In this document: positions 1-11,363 of the stretch, piece after piece
Layout: the number at the start of each line of letters is the position of its first letter
Numbering within the stretch: the stretch's first letter is position 1
Assembly: GCF_031157835.1 (NCBI RefSeq)
Contig: NZ_JAVIDR010000016.1
Location: forward strand, 1-64,000
Length of the DNA: 64,000 nt
Reading direction: 5' to 3'
DNA from: Acinetobacter rudis
GTDB taxonomy: Bacteria > Pseudomonadota > Gammaproteobacteria > Pseudomonadales > Moraxellaceae
Position numbers and translations under genes: made by a program
The notes under the pieces: model-generated
Databases searched by the model: none
What the model saw: only the letters and a program-made list of their open reading frames with translations
What the model was told of the DNA's origin: nothing

Positions 1-55
1 TCTTCGCGCTGATGGTAGTGTGGGGTTACCCATGTGAGAGTAAGTCATCGCCAGC
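1..55 (+). rRNA. rrf: 5S ribosomal RNA, 3' end (partial)
   Basis: The first 55 bases match the conserved 3' half of bacterial 5S rRNA: GATGGTAGTGTGGGGTTACC, then CATGTGAGAGTAAGTCATCG, ending in CCAGC, the strand that closes helix I. The 5' part lies outside the window. The gene is followed at once by a strong intrinsic terminator, as expected for the end of an rrn operon. The exact 3' end (about 55) is inferred from the helix I sequence. Confidence 0.9.
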
Positions 56-65
56 TCATTATTCT

Positions 66-99
66 AAAATCCCCCAGCTTAACGCTGGGGGATTTTTTT
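66..99 (+). terminator. Intrinsic terminator of the rrn operon
   Basis: Perfect stem AATCCCCCAGC (68-78) with GCTGGGGGATT (84-94), a five-base loop and a T-run to 99. It lies 13 bases after the 5S rRNA. Confidence 0.93.
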
Positions 100-199
100 A
101 TCGGGGAAATTTATATAAGATTTAAAGAATAAGATTCTAGACTTGAAAATATTCACAATGAAGACTTATGATCTTGTAAATTATTTATAGTGATTAAAT

Positions 200-511
200 A
201 TGAAATTAAGCTCATTCTCTGCAATTCCTGAAAATAATGAAGAATTGCATCTTCCAGAACTGGTTTATTGGTCGTCACTTGGTGAGGTTGAGCAAGTGAA
301 ATTACTTTTAGAGCAGGGAGTCGATGTTAATTCTATTGATGAAGAAGGTTATAGTGCCTTGCAAGCGGCAGCAGAAAATAACTATATTGAGATCGTACAG
401 TTGTTGCTTGAACAGGGTGCTGATAAGGCATTAAAAGGACAATATACTGCTTTAGAGTTGGCTGAAATGGCTGGAAATAAAGATATTGTTTTATATTTAA
501 AAGCATATTAA
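200..511 (+). CDS. Small ankyrin-repeat protein
   Basis: This 103-residue protein is built almost wholly of ankyrin repeats. About residues 20-50 form a first repeat (LVYWSSLGEVEQVKLLLEQG), 51-83 a second (GYSALQAAAENNYIEIVQLL) and 84-103 a partial third. There is no signal peptide or membrane segment, so it is probably a cytoplasmic protein-binding module; the partner is unknown. It is a single gene, 100 bases after the rrn terminator, with its own terminator at 530-566. The start is the first ATG in frame, preceded by an AT-rich stretch with no clear ribosome binding site. Confidence 0.8.
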   Translation: MKLSSFSAIPENNEELHLPELVYWSSLGEVEQVKLLLEQGVDVNSIDEEGYSALQAAAENNYIEIVQLLLEQGADKALKGQYTALELAEMAGNKDIVLYLKAY

Positions 512-529
512 TGGTGTGTTTTTATATTG

Positions 530-566
530 CCAATGCTCAAACAAGTTTATTGAGCATTGGTTTTTT
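530..566 (+). terminator. Intrinsic terminator after the ankyrin gene
   Basis: Perfect 11-bp stem CCAATGCTCAA (530-540) with TTGAGCATTGG (550-560), then six T. The T-run is only on the plus side, so it serves the ankyrin gene and not the converging lytic transglycosylase gene. Confidence 0.9.
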
Positions 567-591
567 ATCATCGAAATAAAATAGAAGATAA

Positions 592-1212
592 TTACAAGGC
601 ATTCTTTAATGCTTGCTCGTGTTGTTTTACTTGGCTTGCATATTTTTTACCTTGGTGCTTCATTTTCCAACTATTGTTATAGCCCGTTGGCCCTACGTTG
701 TAGTAGGCAAGTGCTTTTGGCCAGCTACCAGCTGAAGAGTAATATTTAGATAAAATATAGCTGCCGCAGTGAATATTGGTATTTTCATCGAATAAATCAC
801 CAGGGCAATGTTGTTGCCAATAGCGTGGAATGACTTGGGTAAGGCCAACAGCACCAGCTGAGGATGTTACACTACTCCGATAACTTGATTCTTGGCGAAT
901 CGTTGCTGCTAATAAAACTGGATCAATATTATGCTTTTCTGCATTATGTATGATCATGGGTGAAATACGATTAGCAGTTGCTGGAGCAACCGAGTAGGCT
1001 TTTTGAATACCTGTCGATAATTTAGCTGAGCGCTTTTCAATTGATCCATTATTTAGGCTTGTACAGCCTGCTAAACTGACTAAAAGCGTCGAAGTACAAA
1101 GAAGAGTCAAATTCTGCTTTTGTATATACTGGGGATAAATAGAAAATATGCGTTGCAATAAATTAAACAAAACTAAAACCATGTACAAAATTATGATAAT
1201 CATAAAGATCAT
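592..1212 (-). CDS. Lytic transglycosylase, SLT domain, probable lipoprotein
   Basis: A peptidoglycan lytic transglycosylase of the SLT/MltC-like fold, cleaving the MurNAc-GlcNAc bond to give 1,6-anhydro ends. The C-terminal 110 residues carry the three family motifs: catalytic Glu in ATIRQESSYRS, AVGLTQVIP, and ALAYYNVGP. A lipobox SLAGC near residue 50 follows a hydrophobic stretch, so it is probably anchored in a membrane facing the periplasm. The N-terminal 35 residues are unusual and no start in frame has a good ribosome binding site. The true start may lie downstream, perhaps at a non-ATG codon just before the lipobox helix. It is a monocistronic gene converging on the ankyrin gene. Confidence 0.82.
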   Translation of the reverse strand: MIFMIIIILYMVLVLFNLLQRIFSIYPQYIQKQNLTLLCTSTLLVSLAGCTSLNNGSIEKRSAKLSTGIQKAYSVAPATANRISPMIIHNAEKHNIDPVLLAATIRQESSYRSSVTSSAGAVGLTQVIPRYWQQHCPGDLFDENTNIHCGSYILSKYYSSAGSWPKALAYYNVGPTGYNNSWKMKHQGKKYASQVKQHEQALKNAL

Positions 1213-1407
1213 ATGTTTTGCTTAAAATAAGGTCAACATGAATACTTGTTGATTTTGTTGTACTTTTATAAAAGAACAAAAGCAAAGACTTAGGATGAAA
1301 GTGAAGTGAGATGATTTGTATTAAGGCTGAAGTGAGGTTATGTTTAAAATAGCCTAAGTATATTTGATTATAGTGTAATTTTTCTTTGAAGCTTAATGAG
1401 GGGGGCT

Positions 1408-1436
1408 ACTGTGGACTAAGTGGTACCGTCCACAGT
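1408..1436. repeat. Perfect 9-bp inverted repeat, function unknown
   Basis: ACTGTGGAC (1408-1416) and GTCCACAGT (1428-1436) flank an 11-base spacer that contains GGTACC. It lies in the 261-base gap between the transglycosylase and PAP2 genes (both minus strand), 37 bases beyond the PAP2 stop. No adjoining T-run makes it a standard terminator on either strand. Confidence 0.6.
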
Positions 1437-1473
1437 GTATTAGGTAGTTTTTTAAGAATAATCATATAAATGA

Positions 1474-2070
1474 TTAGCGGATAATGCCCTTATTGAGTAA
1501 AAAAGCAAAAAAGTAGTGATATATTTTTAAAGCAACATCCATGATGGGTTGTTGGAATCTAGGCCAAAGTTGTTGAATCATTAAATTGGTTAAGAATGCA
1601 ATAATCAAAGCTCCCAACATATCAAATGGGAAATGTACACCCACATAAATTCTTGCCCAGGCAACCATAATAGCCAAGACTAATAAAGCTAGACCAAGTT
1701 TAACTTGTTTTGCAAATAGGTAACAAAGAGCAATCGAGCTAAAAATGAGCATGTGATTACTTGGAAATGAAGCTGTTGCAGCATGAGCAATTAGAGTTTG
1801 TCCTGTTTCTACTACAAATGGACGTGGGTGGGGGTAGATTAACGATACAAGATAACCAATAAGTAAAGCGATAACAGTAGTAACGACTGCTTTTAAAACA
1901 AGTGCTTTAGTCGAATATCGACCTAAAAACCAAGCTATAAGTAAACTAAAGATCAAAAGATATAAAGTATCATTGGCCATAAAAATACCAAAATGAATAT
2001 CTAATGGACTTGCAGTTATTGGTGCATTAATGAGATGAAATAACTGCACATTTAAGTTTTCTAATAACAT
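1474..2070 (-). CDS. PAP2-family membrane phosphatase, undecaprenyl-diphosphatase (BcrC) type
   Basis: An integral membrane phosphatase of the PAP2 superfamily, 198 residues. It probably dephosphorylates undecaprenyl diphosphate at the periplasmic face to recycle the wall carrier lipid. The active-site motifs are present in order: PHPRPF, ASFPSNH (PSGH variant with Asn, close to the PSDH of BcrC/YbjG) and ARIYVGVHFPFD. Hydrophobic segments alternate along the whole length, giving about six membrane helices. The ATG at 2070 is chosen because AGGAG lies five bases upstream; the ATG at 2091 would place that site inside the gene. Substrate is inferred from family resemblance; lipid phosphatases of the same superfamily are the alternative. 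Confidence 0.82.
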   Translation of the reverse strand: MLLENLNVQLFHLINAPITASPLDIHFGIFMANDTLYLLIFSLLIAWFLGRYSTKALVLKAVVTTVIALLIGYLVSLIYPHPRPFVVETGQTLIAHAATASFPSNHMLIFSSIALCYLFAKQVKLGLALLVLAIMVAWARIYVGVHFPFDMLGALIIAFLTNLMIQQLWPRFQQPIMDVALKIYHYFFAFLLNKGIIR

Positions 2071-2458
2071 TGGGGCTCCTGAGTACAACATCTGGCATTC
2101 ATATCTTTAAGAAAATGTTAGCCAAATAAATTTGCATCGCATTATAGTGTCAAAATGATGAAATTCATGCTTGATTATGCGTGTGAGTGTAAGTAAATAA
2201 GCTGAAGCGAATATGAATTTAATATCTTATTGATATATATGAATATAATTAAATTACTGCTAGCAGTTGTTATGTTTAGATTTGTATATGTAATTAGTGA
2301 AAAGTGTCGTAAGAGAAAGCATTGAATGAAAAGCTAGAAAATATAAGGAAAGTTAAAGTTGTAACGGCATATCTGTGAAAGACATTCTGAGGTAAAGATA
2401 AAAATAGACACATAAATTACTGTACTATATTCCTTTAATGGTTGTATCAAGGAATATC
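2071..2458. other. Divergent intergenic region between PAP2 and ybaK
   Basis: These 388 AT-rich bases separate two divergently transcribed genes and should hold both promoters. A TATAAT-like hexamer on the minus strand sits near 2142-2148, just before the PAP2 leader, without a convincing -35. I see no ORF, RNA gene or strong hairpin. Confidence 0.45.
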
Positions 2459-2923
2459 ATGACTCCTGCTTGTAAGACTTTGCAAAAAATGAAAATTGAA
2501 TTTTCGACCCATGAATATCTACATGATCCTAATGCAAAAAATTTTGGTTTAGAGGCAGCAGAAAAACTTTCACTCAATGTGAATGAAGTTTTTAAAACGT
2601 TAATGGTTACTGATGATAAAAATTATTATGTTGCTATTTTACCTGTACATTGTCAGTTAAATTTAAAGAAAGTGGCTACGGTATTTAAATGTAAAAAATT
2701 ACACATGGCTGATCCTAAAGATGCAGAGCGCTTAACGGGTTATATTGTTGGTGGGATAAGTCCTTTTGGTCAAAAAAAGCGATTAGCAACCGTAGTTGAT
2801 TTGCAGGCAAAGACACTTGATAAAATGTATGTGAGTGGTGGTAGACGCGGGTTTGATATTGGTGTGGCGCCAGAGGTAATGAAAATTGTTTTAAATGCAG
2901 AATTTGCAGATGTAATTGATTGA
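2459..2923 (+). CDS. ybaK: Cys-tRNA(Pro)/Cys-tRNA(Cys) deacylase YbaK
   Basis: A trans-editing deacylase of the YbaK/EbsC family, 154 residues, which hydrolyses Cys-tRNA(Pro) made in error by prolyl-tRNA synthetase. The start MTPACKTLQKMKI matches the family N-terminus. The catalytic Lys region EVFKTLMV, the segment VGGISPFGQKKRLATVVD and the terminal SGGRRGFDIGVAPEV are typical of YbaK. The ATG at 2459 is preferred over 2438 because AAGGAA lies just upstream and family members start there. Single gene; a hairpin at 2935-2961 follows it. Confidence 0.9.
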   Translation: MTPACKTLQKMKIEFSTHEYLHDPNAKNFGLEAAEKLSLNVNEVFKTLMVTDDKNYYVAILPVHCQLNLKKVATVFKCKKLHMADPKDAERLTGYIVGGISPFGQKKRLATVVDLQAKTLDKMYVSGGRRGFDIGVAPEVMKIVLNAEFADVID

Positions 2924-2925
2924 TT

Positions 2926-2961
2926 CATAAAATAAAGGTCCATCAAATGCTGAAGGACCTT
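2926..2961 (-). terminator. Probable terminator of the small lipoprotein gene
   Basis: Read on the minus strand, GGTCC and GGACC pair around a 13-base loop and are followed by the T-rich TTTATTTTAT. The stem is short (7 bp, one possible bulge when extended). It may also end ybaK weakly from the other side. Confidence 0.5.
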
Positions 2962-2993
2962 ATTGAATATGAATTAAATGCTGTAAAGCTGTT

Positions 2994-3449
2994 TTAGTTT
3001 TTCAAGGCAGGCGCCGCAGCAGCCATAGCAGCAGCTACTGCATCATCTTCAGACTGTGCTTTAGCTGTATTAGTATGTGCAACAGTTGGTTTTGCAGCTT
3101 CAGTTACAGGTGGTTTTGAGGGTGATGCCTCTTCAACTTTAGGCGTGCTAGATACTGGTTTTGGTGCAGGAACTGGCTCTGGTGGTGTTGTGCTTGGAGC
3201 ATGCGAAGTAGTTTGAGTATTTGTAGGTTTTGGCGTTTCTTGAAGTGTTGGCTCAGGTTGAACTTGAGTAGGGATTTCAACATTTTGTGAATTACTGCTT
3301 TCTACACTATTTAAGTTTTGAAATTGTGCTGGTTGAGAAGCTGCTTGACCTTGAGTATCTGCCTCATCTTTTGGTGTTTCTTTTTTAACACAAGCAGAAA
3401 TTAATAATGCAGTTGCGATAGCAGCGCCAATTAAAAGTTTTTTATTCAT
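2994..3449 (-). CDS. Pro/Thr/Ala-rich small lipoprotein, function unknown
   Basis: A 151-residue predicted lipoprotein. A signal peptide with lipobox LISAC is followed at once by VKKETPKDEAD, and then by about 100 residues low in complexity and rich in Pro, Thr, Ser, Gln and Ala. The last 20 residues are an Ala-rich stretch (AVAAAMAAAAPALKN). There is no recognisable catalytic domain. The composition suggests an extended periplasmic or surface-exposed linker held to the membrane by its lipid. It is divergent from pyrG and has an extended -10 promoter at 3486-3494. Expression is plausible given the good promoter; function unknown. Confidence 0.72.
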   Translation of the reverse strand: MNKKLLIGAAIATALLISACVKKETPKDEADTQGQAASQPAQFQNLNSVESSNSQNVEIPTQVQPEPTLQETPKPTNTQTTSHAPSTTPPEPVPAPKPVSSTPKVEEASPSKPPVTEAAKPTVAHTNTAKAQSEDDAVAAAMAAAAPALKN

Positions 3450-3485
3450 AATTACTCAAACTAAATTGAATCAGGATATGTCCGC

Positions 3486-3494
3486 ATTATAACA
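3486..3494 (-). promoter_or_regulatory. Extended -10 promoter of the small lipoprotein gene
   Basis: On the minus strand the sequence reads TGTTATAAT, an ideal extended -10 element (TGn plus TATAAT), 37 bases before the lipoprotein start. No good -35 is present at 17 bases, which extended -10 promoters do not need. Confidence 0.55.
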
Positions 3495-3610
3495 GTAAAA
3501 ATCTGAACAATGGTGCTATAAATTACGCATCTTCTTTGATTGGAATTGTTGATTATTTAACCAATTGTGTTTAGTTCTATGAATTGAGGCTGATTGACTT
3601 TGCTTTATAG

Positions 3611-5317
<1,707 letters not shown>

Positions 5318-5342
5318 TTTAAATAAACAGAGGAAGGTTTAA

Positions 5343-7535
<2,193 letters not shown>

Positions 7536-7545
7536 GTTTTACGTC

Positions 7546-7938
7546 ATGCTAGATGTCTTTAAAACAACAGCAAGTAAGCTACTGTTAGTACTAGCGATCA
7601 TTTTGATCGCAGTACTTCAGTACAGTTACTGGTATGGTGAGGGTGGTTATTTCCCTCGCCAGAACTTACTTGAGAAAATTCAAGTACAATTAGTAGAAAA
7701 TGAAGAGCTTAAAGAGCGTAATCGCATTTTAGCAGCTGAAGTATATGATTTAAAAAATGGTGCTGAAGCTATTGAAGAACATGCACGATTAGACTTGGGG
7801 TTAATTAAACCACACGAGACTTTTGTGCAGATGAGTACAGTTGGTACTAATTATCAACCTATCGCATTAGATCCAAGCCTTAGCCAAGATTCAGAGAATA
7901 ATGAACAAAATGACGACACCCCACCAGAAGTCCACTAA
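7546..7938 (+). CDS. ftsB: Cell division protein FtsB
   Basis: A bitopic divisome protein of the FtsQBL complex. Residues 1-30 hold one membrane helix (LLLVLAIILIAVLQYSYW), followed by a periplasmic coiled coil of about 45 residues (EKIQVQLVENEELKERNRILAAEVYDLKNG shape) and the conserved EEHARLDLGLIKPHETFV segment. A Ser/Asn/Glu-rich tail to residue 130 makes it longer than E. coli FtsB (103). The 3' end overlaps ispD by 38 bases, so the two are probably translationally coupled, the usual eno-ftsB-ispD arrangement. Confidence 0.93.
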   Translation: MLDVFKTTASKLLLVLAIILIAVLQYSYWYGEGGYFPRQNLLEKIQVQLVENEELKERNRILAAEVYDLKNGAEAIEEHARLDLGLIKPHETFVQMSTVGTNYQPIALDPSLSQDSENNEQNDDTPPEVH

Positions 7939-8620
7939 GCTTTGGGCTGTTATTCCTGCAGCTGGATCGGGGCGTCGTTTTTCAGCAACAGATTTAAAGC
8001 AATATCAAATTATTAATGATAAAACCGTGCTAGAGCATAGCATTGAACGCTTAAACGTATTGCCTTTAGATGGTTATGTGATAGCCATTGCTGCTGATGA
8101 TCATGTCGCAAAAACATTGGCTTTTGAAAAAAAAGAAAAATCACATTTTTGCCAAGGCGGTGCAGAGCGTGTTCATTCGGTATTAAATGCCTTAAACTAT
8201 TTGTCCACAATTGGGGCAGATGAAGATTGGGTGTTGGTGCACGATGCAGCAAGACCTTGTGTAAGTTCTGATTGTCTAAATCAACTACTTGACCAAGCAG
8301 TGCAGCAACAACATAGTGCAATTTTAGCTATTCCTGTACGTGATACTTTAAAGCGTGTGGAACATACAACGCGCATTTCAGCAACTGTGAGCCGAGAACA
8401 GTTGTGGCAAGCACAAACTCCACAAATTGCTCAGCTTGGTATTTTAAGAAAAGCGTTACAACAGGCACTACAAGATCAGATCCCAATTACTGATGAAGCC
8501 AGTGCATTGGAACATATCCAAGTACCCGTACATGTCGTTATGGGGCGAGCAGATAATATCAAAATCACTTATCCATCCGATCTTGACTTGGCTCAACTTA
8601 TTTTGAAAGCACAATTATAG
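7901..8620 (+). CDS. ispD: 2-C-methyl-D-erythritol 4-phosphate cytidylyltransferase
   Basis: IspD joins MEP to CTP to form CDP-ME, the third step of the non-mevalonate isoprenoid pathway. Nucleotide-binding motif AVIPAAGSGRRF is at residues 16-27, followed by LEHSIERL, GGAERVHSVLNAL, LVHDAARPCV and the C-terminal ADNIKITYPSDLDLAQ. Length 239 is normal. The start is either 7901 (MNKMTTP) or 7910 (MTTP); neither has a strong ribosome binding site and coupling to ftsB is likely. Last gene of the pyrG operon; no clear terminator follows before the riboswitch. Confidence 0.96.
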   Translation: MNKMTTPHQKSTKLWAVIPAAGSGRRFSATDLKQYQIINDKTVLEHSIERLNVLPLDGYVIAIAADDHVAKTLAFEKKEKSHFCQGGAERVHSVLNALNYLSTIGADEDWVLVHDAARPCVSSDCLNQLLDQAVQQQHSAILAIPVRDTLKRVEHTTRISATVSREQLWQAQTPQIAQLGILRKALQQALQDQIPITDEASALEHIQVPVHVVMGRADNIKITYPSDLDLAQLILKAQL

Positions 8621-8707
8621 TGATGTGTTGAAAATATTCTTAAAATAAATGTTGTTTTTACTCCTGATTTGGCATATTGATTGCAGAATAAGTAAAAGAA
8701 AAGTTAT

Positions 8708-8898
8708 TGCAGGAGAGAAGCATTCGCTCGCCGAAGGAGCAACCGCCCCGGAAACTTTCAGGCAAAAGGACTGTGATAATGACATCAATCTGGAGAGTAG
8801 TGTTAAGTCATGACTTGCGCTCACCGAAGGGGAAGGTATCTATCCAATGGGTTGGATATAGATATCGAAGCTCTCAGGTACCCGTGACAGATGGGGCA
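8708..8898 (+). ncRNA. Tandem glycine riboswitch (two aptamers)
   Basis: Two successive glycine aptamers can be read. The first (about 8708-8776) has AGGAGAG, then CGCCGAAGGAGCAACCGCCC and ACTTTCAGGCAAAAGGAC. The second (about 8788-8898) has CTGGAGAGTAG, CTCACCGAAGGGGAAGGTAT and GCTCTCAGGTACCCGTGACA, with a long P3 arm between. The order GGAGAG, CCGAAGG, CTCAGG plus terminal GAC/GTGACAG fits the glycine riboswitch family. It lies in the leader of the FAD amino-acid dehydrogenase gene at 8937 and probably controls it through the hairpin at 8903-8925. Confidence 0.92.
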
Positions 8899-8902
8899 TG
8901 AT

Positions 8903-8925
8903 TTTGAAATAAAAATAATTTCAAA
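8903..8925 (+). promoter_or_regulatory. Putative riboswitch expression-platform hairpin next to the Shine-Dalgarno
   Basis: Perfect 8-bp stem TTTGAAAT (8903-8910) with ATTTCAAA (8918-8925) and a seven-base A-rich loop. The 3' arm ends on the base right before GGAG (8926-8929), the ribosome binding site of the ATG at 8937. This fits translational rather than transcriptional output, since there is no T-run. Role inferred from position. Confidence 0.5.
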
Positions 8926-8936
8926 GGAGTGTGTTT

Positions 8937-10187
8937 ATGTCACATGTCGTCATTGTTGGTGCAGGTATCACGGGTGTAACTTCGGCCTATGAGCTCAGCT
9001 TATTAGGCTATGAGGTTACAGTTATTGATCAACACTTATTTCCTGCAATGGAAACCTCTTATGCAAATGGAGGCCAACTTTCAGCATGTAATGCCGAGGT
9101 TTGGAATCAAAAGTCTACAGTGCTCAAAGGCTTAAAGTGGATGGCGCGCAAAGATGCTCCACTATTGTTAAATCCCTCTTTTGACTTACATAAATACGCA
9201 TGGTTAATAGAGTTTTTAGGGCACATCAAACATTATCAAACCAATACCATAGAAACCGTCAAACTTGCGTTATTGGCTCGACAACGCTTATTTGAAATTG
9301 CTGACCAAGAAAAGATTCAATTTGATTTGGAAAAGCGCGGTATTTTACACTTTTATCATAATCATGCGGACTATGCTGTTGCGACTGAGGTAAATCAGTT
9401 GTTGTGTCGTGGTGGTTTACAACGCTATGCAGTGACAGCAGAGGAAATCCCTTCGATCGAACCAAATCTAACAGGACAGTATTATGGTGGTTTTTATTGT
9501 CCCGATGATGCCACAGGAGATATTCATAAATTTACAGTTGGTTTGGCTGAGGTAACACAAAGACTTGGGGTGAAGTATTTGTGGGGAATGCAGGTGGATG
9601 AAATTCAACATCGAGATCATGATGTATTGATTCAATTCCAAGCAAGTTCTGAAAATATGCAAGACAAACATGATATTAACTTAGGACAATTGCAAGCTGA
9701 TGCAATCCTGATCTGTGCGGGAGTTCAAAGTTATTCTTTGGCACATATGTTAGGTGACCGCGTTAATATTTATCCTGTAAAAGGTTATTCCATTACGATT
9801 GATTTAAAAGATCAACAGAGTATTACAGCAGCGCCATGGGTGAGCTTACTTGATGAAAGTGCAAAAATAGTTACATCTCGTTTAGGTAGTCAACGTTTAC
9901 GTGTTGCAGGAACTGCCGAGTTTAATGGTTATAATCGCGATATACGTGCTGACCGTATTCAGCCTTTGGTTGATTGGGTGAACCAAAATATGGCAATTTC
10001 AACTGAACATGTAGTGCCATGGGCTGGTTTAAGACCGATGATGCCTAATATGATGCCTGTGGTACGGCGAGGTAAGCGTGATAGAGTATTTTTTAATACA
10101 GGGCATGGTCATTTGGGTTGGACTTTATCAGCGGCAACTGCAGCTATAATTAGTCAGCAAATTCAGCAGTATTATCCCGTGTCTTAG
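8937..10187 (+). CDS. FAD-dependent amino-acid dehydrogenase/oxidase, DadA-like
   Basis: A DAO-family flavoenzyme of 416 residues. The N-terminal Rossmann motif is VVIVGAGITGVTSAYEL, ending in the acidic VTVIDQ; the family segment SYANGGQLSACNAEVWN (residues 38-54) and the C-terminal GHGHLGWTLSAATAAI are as in D-amino-acid dehydrogenase small subunits. DadA enzymes oxidise D-amino acids and pass electrons to the respiratory chain. The glycine riboswitch upstream suggests the true substrate may be glycine or a small amino acid such as D-alanine. GGAG sits seven bases before the ATG at 8937, so this start is preferred over the GTG at 8931. Sibling roles (glycine or sarcosine oxidase) cannot be excluded. 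Confidence 0.88.
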   Translation: MSHVVIVGAGITGVTSAYELSLLGYEVTVIDQHLFPAMETSYANGGQLSACNAEVWNQKSTVLKGLKWMARKDAPLLLNPSFDLHKYAWLIEFLGHIKHYQTNTIETVKLALLARQRLFEIADQEKIQFDLEKRGILHFYHNHADYAVATEVNQLLCRGGLQRYAVTAEEIPSIEPNLTGQYYGGFYCPDDATGDIHKFTVGLAEVTQRLGVKYLWGMQVDEIQHRDHDVLIQFQASSENMQDKHDINLGQLQADAILICAGVQSYSLAHMLGDRVNIYPVKGYSITIDLKDQQSITAAPWVSLLDESAKIVTSRLGSQRLRVAGTAEFNGYNRDIRADRIQPLVDWVNQNMAISTEHVVPWAGLRPMMPNMMPVVRRGKRDRVFFNTGHGHLGWTLSAATAAIISQQIQQYYPVS

Positions 10188-10194
10188 ACTGAAT

Positions 10195-10226
10195 AAAAAT
10201 GCCCGAATATTAAATTCGGGCATTTT
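10195..10226. terminator. Bidirectional terminator between the dadA-like and porin genes
   Basis: AAAATGCCCGAAT pairs perfectly with ATTCGGGCATTTT around ATTAA. A-run and T-run flank both sides, so it can end both converging genes. Confidence 0.9.
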
Positions 10227-10277
10227 ATACTTTCTCCAGATGAACCTTAAACAAAGCCCATCTGTGCAAGTTTGGGT

Positions 10278-11363
10278 TTAGAAGCTATATGACATACCAG
10301 CGCCTACAACAATACGCTTGTCATCGCTATCTTGCCAGTTACGTTTTTGTTGAGCAAGTACACCGTATAAACGTGCTTGTTTGTTGAAACGGTAGTCTAC
10401 ACCAATACCATATTGGTCGAATTTACGACTGTCACCATCCCAACTTGTTTTTGCTTGTTGGTATTGGCCTTTAATTGACCAAGGTGTATTTGGAATTGTA
10501 TAAGTTGTTTGGAATACCCAAGATTTTTCATCAAGAGAAGCAGCTTTAGGATCCAATTTAGCAGCTGTTAATGCAGAAGCAGATGGAGAATCAGATGGTT
10601 CTGCATATTGGTACAACGCACCGATTACAAGACCATCAACACCCACTTTAGAAAAGTCGTATGAACCTGTTAGGCGGTAAGCATCAGATTCAATTTTGTC
10701 AGCGATATCAGAGTGGTTATATTTACCTGCTACGCCAAAGTTTCCAGCAAGACCTACTGCAAAACCTAGATCACTATTTTCATAGTTTACAGATGTAGAG
10801 ATACCATCACCAAAACCATTACGTTTTTTAGTATTGTATTTTGATGAGTTATTCTCGCCCATTTCTGCCATAACGTTAAAACGTAAGCCAGGAACGATGA
10901 GGTTTTTATCTGTTTCAAAACCTACAGAGTTTTCAATACGATCTTCACCATACATGGTTTTAGTGATGTCAAGGTTGGTATCATCATTGAAGATATCTTG
11001 GTTATCACCAGCAGTAGTTTTAAAGTAAGAGTCGTAGTTACCCGCTTTTAGTGTACCAATTTTGTTGAATTTAAGACCGAGGTAACGGTTACGAATCCCC
11101 ATATCTTTATCTGAACCAGAACCATCACCAGAAATGCCCCATTCAGCAAGATAAACGACTCCAACATTATCAGTCAGCTTCTCTTCACCTTTGATACCGA
11201 TGCGTGAAGCGTTTGAGTTCAATTGAGTTTGGTTTTCACCTTTCCAAGAATTGTTATCTACTTGGTTTAAAGAAAGATTCAGTCGTCCGTACAATGTTGG
11301 CGCTGCATGCGCTGCGCTAAATCCGATTGATGCAACTGCTGCAGCGAGTAGCACTTTTTTCAT
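10278..11363 (-). CDS. Outer-membrane porin, Gram-negative porin family
   Basis: A general trimeric-type porin of 361 residues. The first 20 residues are a signal peptide cut at AAHA|APTLYGRL. The mature chain begins with the typical TLYGRLNLSL strand and contains RIGIKGEEKL, YLAEWG and RNRYLGLKF. It ends in MSYSF, the C-terminal Phe recognised by the BAM complex. Alternating beta strands with Tyr/aromatic belts continue throughout. It carries small hydrophilic solutes across the outer membrane; specificity is unknown. A well-formed inverted repeat at 11462-11483, about 100 bases upstream of the start, may be regulatory. Confidence 0.9.
   Translation of the reverse strand: MKKVLLAAAVASIGFSAAHAAPTLYGRLNLSLNQVDNNSWKGENQTQLNSNASRIGIKGEEKLTDNVGVVYLAEWGISGDGSGSDKDMGIRNRYLGLKFNKIGTLKAGNYDSYFKTTAGDNQDIFNDDTNLDITKTMYGEDRIENSVGFETDKNLIVPGLRFNVMAEMGENNSSKYNTKKRNGFGDGISTSVNYENSDLGFAVGLAGNFGVAGKYNHSDIADKIESDAYRLTGSYDFSKVGVDGLVIGALYQYAEPSDSPSASALTAAKLDPKAASLDEKSWVFQTTYTIPNTPWSIKGQYQQAKTSWDGDSRKFDQYGIGVDYRFNKQARLYGVLAQQKRNWQDSDDKRIVVGAGMSYSF

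Noticed and set aside
8707..8901. 64-residue open frame overlapping the riboswitch
   Set aside because: It lies wholly within the two aptamers and has no ribosome binding site; the translated product is arbitrary.
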